Of a stretch of 17,479 nucleotides of DNA, positions 17,174-17,479 are shown piece after piece. This stretch comes from JBCDBY01 sp039182715 (GTDB lineage: Bacteria; Planctomycetota; PLA2). Position 1 is the stretch's first letter. Every line of letters begins with the position of its first letter. The notes beneath the pieces are model-generated. The model was not told where the DNA came from, did not search any database, and saw nothing but the letters and a program-made list of their open reading frames with translations. The stretch covers positions 1 to 17,479 of the forward strand of contig JBCDBY010000059.1 in NCBI GenBank assembly GCA_039182715.1, in the 5' to 3' direction. Made by a program: the position numbers and the translations under genes.

Positions 17174-17200
17174 GTGTCTACAACCTAGTTAGCCTTCACA
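17174..17200. repeat. IS481 terminal inverted repeat at the transposase 5' end
   Basis: Read inward on the minus strand, it begins TGTGAAGGCTAACTAGG and ends TAGACAC. It lies about 60 bases upstream of the transposase GTG and may hold its promoter. Confidence 0.85.
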
Positions 17201-17267
17201 GCTAGCGAGCGACGGCGGGCGCCGTTGGAGCTGGGCGACTCCGGAGCGTGTTGTGCGCTGGCTGGAG
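17201..17267. repeat. right half of the repeat unit interrupted by the IS (copy C)
   Basis: It starts at the duplicated GCTAGC and continues GAGCGACGGCGGGCG, then GTTGGAGCTGGGCGACT and GTGTTGTGCGCTGGCTGGAG. Joining it to 16125-16163 minus one GCTAGC rebuilds a complete unit like copy B. Its tail GCGCTGGCTGGAG matches copy A. Confidence 0.8.
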
Positions 17268-17479
17268 ATCGTCGACGACTTTGGGGGATTCGGTGTTGCT
17301 GGCCCCACGGTCGTTAGCGACAGTTACGGAGCCGGGGGGGGTGTTGCACCGCAAAAAACCCCCCGGGGTTTTGGGGGGAAAAGAAACCCGCGCCGCACCA
17401 CCCCTAACAGCCCCCCGGGCCGCAGGGCCGCCCACCCCAAAAGCAAGTCGCGAGAACCGCCCCCCCCACCCAAAAAGCG
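17268..17479. other. gene-free, homopolymer-rich window end
   Basis: No gene is seen. From about 17330 the sequence turns into runs of G, C and A (for example CCCCCCGGGGTTTTGGGGGG at 17362 onward), unlike the rest of the window. It probably reflects low-quality sequence or assembly error at a contig end. Confidence 0.5.

Larger units (their letters stand above)
16164..17200 (-). mobile_element. complete IS481-family insertion sequence (1037 bp)
   Basis: Terminal inverted repeats of 27 bases lie at 16164-16190 and 17174-17200. They share 19 of 27 positions, begin TGTG and contain ACTAGGTYGTWGACAC, close to the ends of Bordetella IS481 as I recall them. The flanks are identical: GCTAGC at 16158-16163 and again at 17201-17206. 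This is a 6-bp duplication of the NCTAGN form known for IS481. One intact transposase gene fills the element, so it may be active. Precise ends and duplication suggest fairly recent insertion. Confidence 0.93.

Overview
The window looks like high-GC bacterial chromosome, dense with genes for about 14.4 kb and then almost gene-free. Two very long sigma-factor fusions carrying a transmembrane segment and carboxypeptidase-regulatory-like (Cna-B-like) repeats, GTG starts and an acidic secreted beta-helix protein suggest a Planctomycetota-like or other large-genome environmental lineage. That placement is inference. No rRNA, tRNA or phylogenetic marker other than typA is present, and no CRISPR array was seen.

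Left part, minus strand (1-6481). An apparent operon is transcribed right to left. It starts with a 1446-residue protein (2141-6481) with an ECF-type sigma factor at the N-terminus, a membrane segment and about 13 beta-sandwich repeats. A two-domain cupin (1173-2129) follows after 11 bp. A second sigma-TM-repeat protein follows after 49 bp; it starts at 1123 and runs off the left edge. The two fusions are paralogues and look like membrane-tethered sigma factors with an extracytoplasmic sensory or binding region.

Middle part, plus strand (6583-9628). A GrpB-family nucleotidyltransferase-like protein and a class I PPK2 polyphosphate kinase are followed by a leader with a nested hairpin. This precedes a secreted acidic parallel beta-helix protein. 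A shared hairpin separates that gene from a small convergent gene (9657-10121) of unknown function.

Right gene cluster, plus strand (10142-14425). A TauD-type dioxygenase, a putative GT-A glycosyltransferase and an alpha/beta hydrolase overlap by 4 bp at each junction. The GTPase gene typA (bipA) follows 29 bp later.

Non-coding tract (14426-17479). It holds, in order: a 129-bp palindromic element; four DnaA-box-like sites within 155 bp; about 1.1 kb with the marks of a large plus-strand structured RNA, namely purine-rich sequence, hairpins capped by GNRA, UNCG and CUUG tetraloops, and a final stem followed by a T-tract; hairpin-bearing repeat units; and a complete IS481-family element inserted in the apex of one of those hairpins with a 6-bp GCTAGC duplication. 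The last ~150 bases are homopolymer-rich and look like a poor-quality contig end. The structured RNA candidate is the main discovery lead. I could not match it to a known class by eye, and an ORF-less group II intron is the main alternative to exclude.
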